A stretch of DNA of 8,909 bases from Afipia sp. Its GTDB lineage: Bacteria; Pseudomonadota; Alphaproteobacteria; Rhizobiales; Xanthobacteraceae. This document shows positions 1 to 7,180 of this stretch, piece by piece. Each line of letters starts with the position of its first letter. Position 1 is the stretch's first letter. The notes under the pieces were generated by a model. The model made no database searches, had not been told where the DNA came from, and was given only the letters and a program-made list of their open reading frames with translations. The stretch spans positions 1 to 8,909 of the forward strand of contig JAPLPA010000220.1 of NCBI GenBank assembly GCA_026400415.1, given 5' to 3'. The position numbers and the translations under genes are program-made.

Positions 1-573
1 TGCCAGTCGGAGCCGGGCGAAAACTGGACGTTCTTCGAGATCGACCAGAGCATGGTCGATACTGCGAAAGATCCAAAATATTTCAACTTCATCCAGTCCT
101 GCGAACCGGACATGAAGCCCGTGATGGGCGATGCGCGGCTGACCTTCGCGAAGGAAAAGGACGGCACCTACGATCTGATTATTGTAGATGCCTACTCGTC
201 GGATGCGATTCCCATTCATCTCGCGACCGAAGAAGCGATGGAGATCTACAAATCCAAACTCGCGCCGCAGGGTGCAGTGCTGATGCATGTTTCCAACAGG
301 CACCTCGACTTGGTCAGCGTCGTTGTCGGCATCGCGGAGGAAAACGATCTAAAAAGCTGGGTATTCAATGAGGATTCCGGCCGCGACAGCGAGTATATCT
401 TCACGACCGAAGTCGTGATTTCCGCGCGCGAGGAAGCCGACATTGGCAAGCTTGCGTCCGACGAGAAGTGGACGCTGACCGAGGCGACCGAAGGCCAACG
501 GGTCTGGACCGATGATTATTCAAATATTCTTGGAGCGGTCTGGCGGCGGTTAAAGAACGGCGACGAAGACTGA
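1..573 (+). CDS. Spermidine synthase-like (fused MFS/polyamine synthase type) protein, C-terminal part
   Basis: The reading frame is open from base 1 to a TGA at 571-573, giving 190 residues of a protein whose start lies outside the window. Visible motifs fit the Rossmann methyltransferase fold of spermidine/spermine synthases: FFEID at residues 11-15 (the acidic end of strand 2, which contacts the nucleoside), GDARLT at 43-48, and IVDAYSSDAIP at 61-71, the position of the catalytic Asp in polyamine synthases. SNRHLDL at 98-104 is typical of the large bacterial 'fused MFS/spermidine synthase' group, in which this domain follows membrane helices. Those helices are not in the window, so the fusion is an inference. 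In this group true aminopropyltransferase activity is often unproven, so the substrate should be left open. It ends 13 bp before the convergent L,D-transpeptidase stop, and I see no hairpin terminator between them. Confidence 0.85.
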   Translation, partial: CQSEPGENWTFFEIDQSMVDTAKDPKYFNFIQSCEPDMKPVMGDARLTFAKEKDGTYDLIIVDAYSSDAIPIHLATEEAMEIYKSKLAPQGAVLMHVSNRHLDLVSVVVGIAEENDLKSWVFNEDSGRDSEYIFTTEVVISAREEADIGKLASDEKWTLTEATEGQRVWTDDYSNILGAVWRRLKNGDED

Positions 574-586
574 CCATCTGTTTGGA

Positions 587-1426
587 TCAATACCCACGTT
601 GGCGATAGTAATATTGCGGACGGCCATAGCGCGCGTCATCGCCATAATCGTCTTGCGCGTAATATTGCTGTCCGGTTTGTGTGTCGACATAAATGCGGCG
701 CTGCTGTTGCTGCGGCCAGCGCGCGTCGTTCGATCCGTAATAATAACTGCGGGGATGAACTTCGACCTGATAGGTTTGACCTTGATATGTTTGGTTCGCG
801 TAGTCGCGGTCAGATGAAGGCATGCGCGCGCGACTGTTCGCGTAAATATCCTCTCCGTATTGATCGCTCGGAACATATTGCTGGGCTGTTTGTGGTGACG
901 GTGCGATTTGCAAAGGCTGTCCATAGGCGTCGTACCTTGGCGCGGGCTGGCGTGCCGCCGCGACTGCATTCGAACGCGGATTTCGTGCCAGCGCGACCTG
1001 CGACGATCCGGTCAGCGTTACGGTCGTGTTCAACACACCTTCAGCTTTCACGATATCCCAAAGCGTTTGCGCATTCGCGCGCGACAGCCGCACACAGCCA
1101 TGCGAGGCGGGTGTGCCGAGCCGGTTGACAGAATCCGTGCCGTGAATCGCGTGGCCTTGCTTGGTGAAGAAAATCGCGTGCGGCATGGGCGCGTCGTCGA
1201 ATTCCTTCGAATAGTGATCTTCTTCCATTCGGAATGTACGGAAGTTGCCGTTCGGTGTTTCATGCGAAGGATTGCCGCTGGACACTGGCCAATTGTATTT
1301 GGTCACGCCGTCGACTGAGACGGTCATGCGCTGCTCGTTCTTGTCGACAGTGATGTCAACACCGGCATCTGCCGCGCCGTTTGCGAGCACCATTAAACCG
1401 GCAATTGGAAACAGGATCGCACGCAT
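587..1426 (-). CDS. Secreted L,D-transpeptidase (YkuD/ErfK domain) with Tyr/Gln-rich C-terminal tail
   Basis: The product has 279 residues. Residues 1-21 look like a Sec signal peptide (basic N-end, hydrophobic core, probable cleavage after ADA). The YkuD catalytic domain spans about 23-140. It shows the signature HGTDSVNRLGTPASHGCVRL, with His95, His109 and the nucleophile Cys111. Such enzymes act in the periplasm, making 3-3 peptidoglycan cross-links or attaching proteins to meso-diaminopimelate; which of these applies here cannot be read from sequence. Residues about 146-279 form a low-complexity tail rich in Tyr, Gln, Arg and Asp, with 20 Tyr between 165 and 279 and no recognisable domain. 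The ATG at 1424-1426 has GAGG about 8 nt upstream on the minus strand, which supports this start. It is divergent from the glycine-zipper genes across a 204-bp gap in which I found no convincing promoter hexamers. Confidence 0.93.
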   Translation of the reverse strand: MRAILFPIAGLMVLANGAADAGVDITVDKNEQRMTVSVDGVTKYNWPVSSGNPSHETPNGNFRTFRMEEDHYSKEFDDAPMPHAIFFTKQGHAIHGTDSVNRLGTPASHGCVRLSRANAQTLWDIVKAEGVLNTTVTLTGSSQVALARNPRSNAVAAARQPAPRYDAYGQPLQIAPSPQTAQQYVPSDQYGEDIYANSRARMPSSDRDYANQTYQGQTYQVEVHPRSYYYGSNDARWPQQQQRRIYVDTQTGQQYYAQDDYGDDARYGRPQYYYRQRGY

Positions 1427-1615
1427 GATACTGGCCTCACTCTTTGACCTTTGGCCTGACTAAATAGAGCATCGAAAGTGGCTTTTTAACTGCCGACCGA
1501 TCTTAAGGTTGATGCGCGGGCGGTATGGATTTTCTGGTCGTGGGGCCATCTCGCGAAGCCGTGAGGCAACCTTCGGACGTATGACGTGTTGTCTGACGAG
1601 CCAACCCGGCCGCGC

Positions 1616-1620
1616 AGGAG
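1616..1620 (+). promoter_or_regulatory. Shine-Dalgarno AGGAG of the first glycine-zipper gene
   Basis: AGGAG lies 10 nt before the ATG at 1631. It decides that start over the upstream in-frame ATG at 1586. The shorter protein then begins with a normal signal peptide region, whereas the longer one would carry an extra Pro/Arg-rich stretch ahead of it. Confidence 0.7.
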
Positions 1621-1630
1621 ATACCTTAAG

Positions 1631-1951
1631 ATGAATACCGTGACTTTTACCGATAGGACCGGCACAAAACGACGCTTTGCCCTAATTGCTGCCGCGTTGG
1701 CATTTTTGGCGATTCCGGCTGTTTCGCAAGCTCAGGGCGTTTTCAACGGTATGGCGGGCGGTGCAGCTGAAGGTTCTTACCGTGGCAGCCGCGCAGCAGG
1801 CCCGGTTGGCGGTGTGGTCGGGGGTGCTGTCGGCGCGGGTGTCGGCGGTGCAGTTGGCGCGGTTAACGGGGTGTTGGGCGTGAGTCCCAGCTACCACCGC
1901 CATCATCGTCGCGGATATTATCGGAACGGTCGCTATTATCGCCGTTACTGA
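1631..1951 (+). CDS. Secreted glycine-zipper protein, paralogue 1
   Basis: The product has 106 residues from the ATG with the good Shine-Dalgarno sequence. Residues 1-34 form a signal peptide (KRR, then a hydrophobic run, cleavage likely after VSQA). Residues 40-83 form a glycine zipper with repeated GxxxG/AxxxG spacing, probably one or two membrane-inserting or self-packing helices. The C-terminus (87-106) is a basic aromatic tail of His, Arg and Tyr, ending RYYRRY. The Gly/Ala core is closely related to the next gene: 31 of 41 aligned residues are identical from GGAA to VLG/VVG. Proteins of this build are common as unnamed envelope proteins in Hyphomicrobiales, and no biochemical function is established that I can name. 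The basic tail could contact lipopolysaccharide or peptidoglycan (inference). No clear terminator separates it from paralogue 2, so co-transcription is possible. Confidence 0.85.
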   Translation: MNTVTFTDRTGTKRRFALIAAALAFLAIPAVSQAQGVFNGMAGGAAEGSYRGSRAAGPVGGVVGGAVGAGVGGAVGAVNGVLGVSPSYHRHHRRGYYRNGRYYRRY

Positions 1952-2105
1952 TCGTTCATCGGGATGAATGCCTAGAGTGTTCGTTTTGTGAGGTGCTTCC
2001 GTGCGATGGGCAAACTACGTTGTGTTTTCCCTCGACTTGAAGCAACCTGCGGTCAGTAATCGTGCGTAACGGGCCGAATACTGGTCCGGCAGGGAGGCTC
2101 CTAAA

Positions 2106-2408
2106 ATGAAACTCAAAACTTCGATTATTGCGCTGGCGTTCTTCTCAATTTGCGGGAGCGCGAACGCGCAAAATAATCCCGTCAGCGGCGCCGTGGGTGG
2201 TGCCGCGCAGGGCTCGTATGAAGGCAGCCGTGCTGCAGGCCCAGTCGGCAGTGTTGTTGGCGGTGCGTTGGGTGCCGGCCTCGGCGCGGTCAGCGGGACG
2301 GTGAACGGTGTGGTTGGTACGACCGAGCGTGTCGTTGAGCCGGTCGTGGTGCCACCGCCGCCTAGTCGCGGTTATTTCGACAGCAAGGGCGTTTACCACC
2401 CGCAGTAA
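2106..2408 (+). CDS. Secreted glycine-zipper protein, paralogue 2
   Basis: The product has 100 residues. The ATG at 2106 is preceded by AGGGAGG (2091-2097) with an 8-nt spacer, a strong ribosome binding site. Residues 1-21 are a signal peptide (MKLK, hydrophobic core, cleavage likely after ANA). Residues 28-71 carry the glycine zipper shared with the gene 154 bp upstream. The C-terminus differs from paralogue 1: it has a Pro/Val linker (VVEPVVVPPPP, 76-86) and ends RGYFDSKGVYHPQ instead of a basic Tyr tail. This pattern, a conserved zipper with unrelated tails, fits a local duplication followed by tail divergence. Function is unknown; a periplasmic or outer-membrane location is inferred from the signal peptide. 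An intrinsic terminator follows 28 bp after the stop. Confidence 0.85.
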   Translation: MKLKTSIIALAFFSICGSANAQNNPVSGAVGGAAQGSYEGSRAAGPVGSVVGGALGAGLGAVSGTVNGVVGTTERVVEPVVVPPPPSRGYFDSKGVYHPQ

Positions 2409-2436
2409 TATGCGCTTGGATTTATTTGGATTATCT

Positions 2437-2465
2437 CACGCCCCGCTTGCGGGGCGTGTTTCGTT
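2437..2465 (+). terminator. Rho-independent terminator after the glycine-zipper genes
   Basis: CACGCCCC (2437-2444) and GGGGCGTG (2451-2458) form a perfect 8-bp GC-rich stem around GCTTGC, and two more pairs could form inside the loop. It is followed by TTTCGTTTCG on the plus strand. It sits between the plus-strand stop at 2408 and the minus-strand permease stop at 2470. In the minus direction no U-tract follows, so it is best read as serving the plus strand, although the hairpin could also slow or protect the ABC transcript. Confidence 0.82.
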
Positions 2466-2469
2466 TCGA

Positions 2470-3231
2470 TCAGGTTTTCAGTCGATAACCGGTTTTGAAA
2501 ATCCACCATACCGCGATCATGCACATCGCAAGAAACGCGCAGGTCATACCGAGGCTGATGCCGACGCTGACATCCGCGATCTCGAAGAAGCTCCAACGAA
2601 AGCCGCTGATGAGATAAACGACCGGATTGAACAACGCGATCGTTTGCCAAATCGGAGGCAGCATGTTGATCGAATAGAAACTGCCGCCAAGAAATGTCAG
2701 TGGCGTAATCACCAACAGCGGAATCACCTGCAATTTTTCGAAACCATCCGCCCAGATGCCTATGATGAATCCGAACAGGCTGAACGTCACGCTTGTGAGA
2801 ATGAGGAATGTCAGCATCACGAATGGATGCATGATCTTCAGCGGCACGAACAGTCCTGCGGTGGCCAGGATGATGAGACCAAGAACAATCGATTTTGTCG
2901 CCGCTGCGCCGACATAACCGAGCACCGCCTCGAACGGGGAGACAGGTGCCGACAACAATTCGTAGATGGTGCCGGTGAATTTTGGGAAATATATTCCGAA
3001 CGAGGCGTTGGCGATGCTTTGCGTCAGCAGCGACAGCATCACGAGGCCGGGCACGATGAACGTTCCATAGGTAATGCCGTTGATTTCGGTAATGCGCGAT
3101 CCGATAGCTGCGCCGAATACAACAAAATACAATGACGTCGAGATTACCGGCGAAACCACGCTTTGCATCAGGGTACGCAGCGTGCGCGCCATTTCGTACT
3201 TATAGATTGCGCGGACGGCGTAAAGGTTCAT
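2470..3231 (-). CDS. ABC-2 type transporter permease (YadH-like)
   Basis: The product is a 253-residue integral membrane protein with about six hydrophobic segments: near 24-43, 57-79, 104-128, 135-160, 166-188 and 222-245. The region TPLTFLGGSFYSINMLPP (176-193), followed by NPVVYLISGFR, is the characteristic C-terminal part of ABC-2 permeases of the YadH/NodJ/DrrB type, which work in export of drugs, lipids or polysaccharides. The length is normal for the family. Its ATG overlaps the stop of the ATPase gene by 4 bp (ATGA). I see no Shine-Dalgarno sequence of its own, so translation is probably coupled to the upstream gene. The permease alone does not reveal the transported substrate, and no glycosyltransferase or nodulation gene lies nearby to suggest one. 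Confidence 0.93.
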   Translation of the reverse strand: MNLYAVRAIYKYEMARTLRTLMQSVVSPVISTSLYFVVFGAAIGSRITEINGITYGTFIVPGLVMLSLLTQSIANASFGIYFPKFTGTIYELLSAPVSPFEAVLGYVGAAATKSIVLGLIILATAGLFVPLKIMHPFVMLTFLILTSVTFSLFGFIIGIWADGFEKLQVIPLLVITPLTFLGGSFYSINMLPPIWQTIALFNPVVYLISGFRWSFFEIADVSVGISLGMTCAFLAMCMIAVWWIFKTGYRLKT

Positions 3232-4148
3232 GACTGGTGCACCAGGCTGACGAAAATTTCTTCCAGCGAGCTTTGCGTGGTGTTGAGATCGTTGAAGGTG
3301 ATGCCGGCTGCCGTGAGATCGTTCATCAGCGATGTGATGCCGGTGCGATCGCCTTTGGTGTCGTAGGTATAAACCAGCTCATCGCCTTCTTGCGAAAGCT
3401 CGAGATGATGCGCAGCAAGCGATGAAGGGATCGAAGTCAGTTTGTTCTGCAAGTGCAACTTCAACTGCTTCTTGCCGAGCTTCTGCATCAGTTTTTTCTT
3501 GTCTTCGATCAGGACAATCTCGCCCTTGTTGATGACGCCGACACGGTCGGCCATCTCTTCGGCTTCTTCAATGTAATGCGTGGTGAGAATGATAGTGACG
3601 CCGGCATCGCGCAGTCCGCGCACCACGTCCCACATCGCCTTGCGCAGTTCGACATCGACGCCTGCGGTCGGCTCATCCAGAAACAGAATTTGCGGCTCGT
3701 GCGCCAATGCCTTTGCGATCATTACGCGGCGTTTCATGCCGCCGGACAGCGTGATGATCTGGCTGTTTTTCTTATCCCACAAGGAAAGCTCGCGCAGCAC
3801 CTTTTCAATATGCGCCGAGTTTTTCGGTTTTCCGAACAGGCCTCGGCTGAACGTCGCCGTCGCGAACGGCGACTCCCATGCGTCTGTGTGTAATTCCTGC
3901 GGCACCAGCCCGATCAGCGACCGCGCCTCCCGATAGTTTTTCGAGATGTCGAATCCGCCGACCGTCACGGTGCCTTCAGTCTGAACGGCGAGACCGCAGA
4001 TCACGCTGATCAGTGTGGTTTTACCAGCGCCATTCGGCCCGAGCAGCGCGAAAATTTCGCCGCGCTGAATATCGAGATTGATATTCTTCAGCGCTGTAAA
4101 GCCCGACGCATAGGTCTTGGTTAGATTTGAAACGGAGATGATGGACAT
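3228..4148 (-). CDS. ABC transporter ATP-binding protein (YadG-like exporter ATPase)
   Basis: The product has 306 residues with a complete nucleotide-binding domain: Walker A GPNGAGKTT at 37-45, Q-loop Gln84, signature LSGGM at 134-138, Walker B ILFLDEP at 154-160 with Glu159 as the catalytic base, D-loop near Asp165, and H-loop His191. Residues about 220-306 form the C-terminal extension usual in ATPases paired with ABC-2 exporters. It powers the permease encoded immediately downstream (4-bp overlap), so the two genes make one exporter, presumably a dimer of each subunit. The ATG at 4146-4148 has only a weak ribosome binding site. The 83-bp gap from uvrD holds no clear terminator. A TTGTGC / 17 nt / TATGTC pair in that gap, with only three matches per hexamer to consensus, is too weak to call a promoter. 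Read-through from uvrD therefore remains possible. Confidence 0.95.
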   Translation of the reverse strand: MSIISVSNLTKTYASGFTALKNINLDIQRGEIFALLGPNGAGKTTLISVICGLAVQTEGTVTVGGFDISKNYREARSLIGLVPQELHTDAWESPFATATFSRGLFGKPKNSAHIEKVLRELSLWDKKNSQIITLSGGMKRRVMIAKALAHEPQILFLDEPTAGVDVELRKAMWDVVRGLRDAGVTIILTTHYIEEAEEMADRVGVINKGEIVLIEDKKKLMQKLGKKQLKLHLQNKLTSIPSSLAAHHLELSQEGDELVYTYDTKGDRTGITSLMNDLTAAGITFNDLNTTQSSLEEIFVSLVHQS

Positions 4149-4231
4149 GGGGCAATCTGGAGACTGAAAGGGATGCAGACATAACGAGACGAATGGAGCC
4201 GCACAAGGGCGTTTCGGACAACGCGCAGCTT

Positions 4232-6688
4232 CTATGCTTTCGTCACAAAACTATCGACGACCTTCTTCTCGCCAGCCTTCTCGAACGCGATGGTGAGCTT
4301 GTTGCCGTCGACTTTGGCGACTTTTCCGTAGCCGAATTTCTGATGGAATACGCGGTCTTCCGGCGAAAAATCCGACGCCGTGCCGGTGGATTTCGCAACC
4401 AACTCGCCTTCAATCACCAATGATTTGAAGGTTCCGCGCGGCGCAGAATCGAAGCCCGACGCGCTTTCTTCAAATCCGCCGCCACTCTTGCCGCCATTGC
4501 GCGCGCGATTGGCCTGTGCGCGTTGCCAGCCGGGAGTCGAATAGGTCGATCCGAATGATTCCACATTGTCGAAGCGCGATGCGGCGTAACCGCCCGAGCC
4601 GCCCCATTCCGATCCACCCTTGGATTCCGTGATTGCGACATTTGCCTCGGGCAGTTCGTCGAGAAAACGCGAGGGGATGTTTGTGGTCCATGAGCCATGG
4701 ATAAGCCGGTTGGTGGCAAAATAAAGCATGGCGCGTTTACGTGCGCGCGTGATGCCGACGTGGGCAAGGCGCCGTTCTTCTTCCAGTCCGGCAGGTCCTT
4801 GTTCATCCATCGTGCGCTTGCTTGGAAACAGCCCGTCCTCCCAACCAGGAAGAAACACGTTGTCGAATTCCAATCCTTTTGCGGAATGCAGCGTCATCAG
4901 CGACACAGCATCCTCATCCGCGCCGCCTTCACGGTCCATCACCAGCGAGATATGCTCGAGGAAGCCGTGGAGATTTTCGAATTCTTCCATCGAGCGCACA
5001 AGTTCTTTGAGATTTTCGAGGCGGCCCGCTGCGTCGGCTGAACGATCCTTCTGCCACATCTCGGTGTAGCCGGATTCATCGAGTACGATTTCGGCTAGTT
5101 CTGTGTGCGGTATAATGCTGCGCTGCGCGCTCCATCGGTCGAAATTCGCAATCACGTCGCGCAGGCTGCCGCGCGCTTTGGGCTTTAACTCATCAGTTTC
5201 AATCACCGAGCGTGCCGCTTCGGTCAACGGAATGCGCCGCTTGCGCGCGATGTCATGCAGCGTCTGAATTGTCGCGTCGCCGAGACCGCGCTTCGGCGTA
5301 TTGACGATACGCTCGAATGCCAAATCATCTGCAGGTGAATTGATGACGCGGAGGTAAGCAAGGGCGTCGCGAACTTCAGCGCGTTCGTAAAATCGCGGAC
5401 CGCCGATAACGCGATACGGCATGCCAAGCGTGACGAAACGGTCTTCGAATTCGCGCATCTGGAATGACGCGCGCACGAGAATGGCGATCTCGTTCAGATT
5501 CTGCCCAGTGCGCTGGATTTGTTCGATTTCCTCGCCGATGCCACGGGCTTCTTCTTTTGAATCCCACGAGCCGGTGACGGTGACTTTCTCACCATCGACA
5601 TCCTCGGTGCGCAGCGTCTTGCCGAGCCGGCCTTCATTATGTGCGATCAGATGTGAGGCGGCGGCCAGAATGTGGCCCGTCGAGCGATAGTTGCGTTCGA
5701 GCCGGATGACTTTCGCGCCGGGAAAATCGTGCTCGAAACGCAGAATGTTGTCGACCTCGGCGCCGCGCCAACCGTAAATCGATTGGTCATCGTCGCCGAC
5801 ACAGCAGATATTCTTCGGCGGTGTGAGAGCAGGTGTGGTCGGCGTCGCGCCTTCAGAAATCGCGACAGGCGACGATGGCGCCTGCGCGAGCAATCGCAGC
5901 CAAAGATACTGTGCGACGTTGGTGTCCTGATACTCGTCCACCAAAATGAATTTAAATCGACTCTGATATTGCCGCAGTACGTCGGGATGCTCACGAAACA
6001 GCCGGATGTTTTCCAGTAGCAGATCGCCGAAGTCGGCCGCGTTGAGAATTTTCAGACGTTCCTGATAGGCCGCGTAAAGCTTGCCGCCCTTTCCGTTGCC
6101 AAACACAGCGGCTTCACCGGATGGCACCTGCGAAGGCGTAAGTCCCCGATTTTTCCAGCCGTCGATCAATCCGGCCAGCATCCGCGCCGGCCACCGTTTG
6201 TCATCGATGTTCTCGGCTTGCAGAAGCTGTTTGAGCAAACGGATTTGATCGTCGGTATCGAGCACGGTGAAGTTGGATTTGAGCTGCACCAGTTCGGCGT
6301 GGTAGCGAAGAATTCTGCCGCCGATTGAATGAAACGTGCCGAGCCACGGCATGCCTTCGACCGCCTGGCCCAACATCTGGCCGAGGCGATGTTTCATCTC
6401 GCGCGCGGCCTTGTTGGTGAAGGTGACGGAGAGAATTTCGTTCGGTCGCGCGCGGCCCATCGAGAGAATATGCGCGATGCGCGAGGTCAGCACGCGTGTT
6501 TTGCCGGTGCCCGCGCCCGCCAGAACCAGCACGGGTCCGTCCAGCGTTTCGACCGCTTCACGTTGTTCAGGATTGAGCGCCGACAAATATTGTGGGGTCG
6601 CCGTGGCGCGCGCACGCGCGGCGATCCCGCCAGCGGCAGGCTGGTGGCTCGGCACATCCAAGGGCGGCAACTTGTTCGGTTCGGTCAT
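4232..6688 (-). CDS. uvrD: ATP-dependent 3'-5' DNA helicase, UvrD/PcrA family (SF1A)
   Basis: This helicase acts in nucleotide excision and mismatch repair and in clearing recombinase or RNA polymerase. The product has 818 residues from the ATG at 6688; an in-frame GTG at 6709 would add seven. Numbering from that GTG, all SF1A motifs are present: Q motif (Gln49), Walker A AGAGTGKT (64-71), TFTNKAAREM (96-105), DEYQD (258-262), VGDDDQSIYGWRGA (304-317), RLERNYRST (336-344), TLHSAKGLEFDNVFLPG (606-622), and EEERRLAHVGITRAR (643-657). A short Ser/Pro/Thr-rich insert lies at about 279-299, between motifs II and III. A Gly/Ser-rich disordered linker (about 696-760) leads to a C-terminal Tudor-like domain (about 783-825, with FGYGKV), which in PcrA/UvrD contacts RNA polymerase. 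I prefer the ATG because it begins MTEPNKLPPLDV, but neither start has a clear ribosome site. The paralogue could equally be named pcrA. Confidence 0.95.
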   Translation of the reverse strand: MTEPNKLPPLDVPSHQPAAGGIAARARATATPQYLSALNPEQREAVETLDGPVLVLAGAGTGKTRVLTSRIAHILSMGRARPNEILSVTFTNKAAREMKHRLGQMLGQAVEGMPWLGTFHSIGGRILRYHAELVQLKSNFTVLDTDDQIRLLKQLLQAENIDDKRWPARMLAGLIDGWKNRGLTPSQVPSGEAAVFGNGKGGKLYAAYQERLKILNAADFGDLLLENIRLFREHPDVLRQYQSRFKFILVDEYQDTNVAQYLWLRLLAQAPSSPVAISEGATPTTPALTPPKNICCVGDDDQSIYGWRGAEVDNILRFEHDFPGAKVIRLERNYRSTGHILAAASHLIAHNEGRLGKTLRTEDVDGEKVTVTGSWDSKEEARGIGEEIEQIQRTGQNLNEIAILVRASFQMREFEDRFVTLGMPYRVIGGPRFYERAEVRDALAYLRVINSPADDLAFERIVNTPKRGLGDATIQTLHDIARKRRIPLTEAARSVIETDELKPKARGSLRDVIANFDRWSAQRSIIPHTELAEIVLDESGYTEMWQKDRSADAAGRLENLKELVRSMEEFENLHGFLEHISLVMDREGGADEDAVSLMTLHSAKGLEFDNVFLPGWEDGLFPSKRTMDEQGPAGLEEERRLAHVGITRARKRAMLYFATNRLIHGSWTTNIPSRFLDELPEANVAITESKGGSEWGGSGGYAASRFDNVESFGSTYSTPGWQRAQANRARNGGKSGGGFEESASGFDSAPRGTFKSLVIEGELVAKSTGTASDFSPEDRVFHQKFGYGKVAKVDGNKLTIAFEKAGEKKVVDSFVTKA

Positions 6689-7006
6689 GCGATTCGCTTT
6701 GTATCCCACGATGGCACCGCAGGTCCGCGAAAGGGAGCGCTGATGGCAGGATTGTCGAATATATAGGGATTATCGGGGTTGTTTCACAGCCTTAAGAGCT
6801 TTTTGCCCGGTGTCATCGCGGGCATCCACAACGTCATAACGGTCGCGACTTTGTTCCGTCCCTCACAACGTTTTGCGCATATTTCTTGAGTTGTGACGCC
6901 GTCTTTGAATCGGAACTTTCGTTTCAGGGCCGGATTGGTTCTCCATCAAGCGCGCCAACACTAAGTCGGCGCGTGTCGAGGACTTATCAAACGCAAGGAG
7001 CGTGTC
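6689..7006. other. Gene-free region between uvrD and the DUF1328 gene
   Basis: These 318 bp separate two divergent genes, and I found no credible coding region in them. An AT-rich patch at 6757-6776 reads on the minus strand as GATAAT (6769-6774) and TATATT (6759-6764). Either is a plausible -10 element for uvrD, but I see no matching -35, so this is only a candidate. A short inverted repeat, TGCCCG (6804-6809) with CGGGCA (6819-6824), is not followed by a T-run on either strand. GGAAC at about 6911 resembles the -35 of EcfG (general stress) promoters, but no CGTT lies at the required 16-17 nt spacing. Confidence 0.5.
6995..7000 (+). promoter_or_regulatory. Shine-Dalgarno AAGGAG of the DUF1328 gene
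   Basis: AAGGAG lies six nt before the ATG at 7007. It is a near-perfect ribosome binding site and strong support that this very short reading frame is translated. Confidence 0.85.
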
Positions 7007-7180
7007 ATGTTGAGCTGGGTTGTGACTTTCCTGATTATCGCACTGGTCGCCGGCCTGTTGGGCTTTGCGGGCATCGCAGGCGCATCGATCGAAATCGCTA
7101 AAGTCGTGTTCTTTATCGCGATCGCGCTGTTTCTGATTTCGGCCGTGGTAAGCCTCGCGCGAGGCCGCGGTAACGTCTGA
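7007..7180 (+). CDS. DUF1328 family (YtjA-like) small membrane protein
   Basis: The product has 57 residues, starting MLSWVVTFLIIALVAGLLGF and ending ARGRGNV. It has two hydrophobic helices (about 4-27 and 32-50) joined by a short turn containing GIAGASIEIAK, and a basic Gly/Arg tail. This is the pattern of the DUF1328/YtjA family of tiny inner-membrane proteins, and the length is normal for it. The biochemical role of the family is not established; in related bacteria such genes often appear in general-stress regulons, but I cannot see a stress promoter here. AAGGAG at 6995-7000 supports the start. A perfect 14-bp palindrome, GCCTCGCGCGAGGC (7152-7165), lies within the last codons. The stop TGA is 5 bp from the convergent thioesterase stop and lies inside a large inverted repeat. 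Confidence 0.92.
   Translation: MLSWVVTFLIIALVAGLLGFAGIAGASIEIAKVVFFIAIALFLISAVVSLARGRGNV

Noticed and set aside
599..1318. Long plus-strand open frames opposite the L,D-transpeptidase
   Set aside because: They lack ribosome sites and recognisable protein patterns and lie antisense to a gene with a full catalytic signature, so they are shadows of its codon bias.
1955..1968. TTCATC-GG-GATGAA hairpin after glycine-zipper gene 1 as a terminator
   Set aside because: The stem is short and AT-rich, and no T-run follows directly.
6804..6824. Inverted repeat TGCCCG...CGGGCA next to a T-run, as a possible terminator
   Set aside because: The T-run is 5' of the stem on the plus strand and reads as A on the minus strand, so it is on the wrong side for either direction; the stem is only 6 bp with a 9-nt loop.
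6911..6934. GGAAC upstream of DUF1328 as an EcfG stress promoter
   Set aside because: The partner CGTT element is not at 16-17 nt; the nearest similar sequence, GGTT, is about 20 nt away, so spacing does not fit.
7152..7165. 14-bp perfect palindrome inside the DUF1328 gene as an operator
   Set aside because: It lies in the last codons of the gene, encoding LAR-type residues in GC-rich sequence, far from any start; a chance or codon-driven palindrome is the simpler reading.
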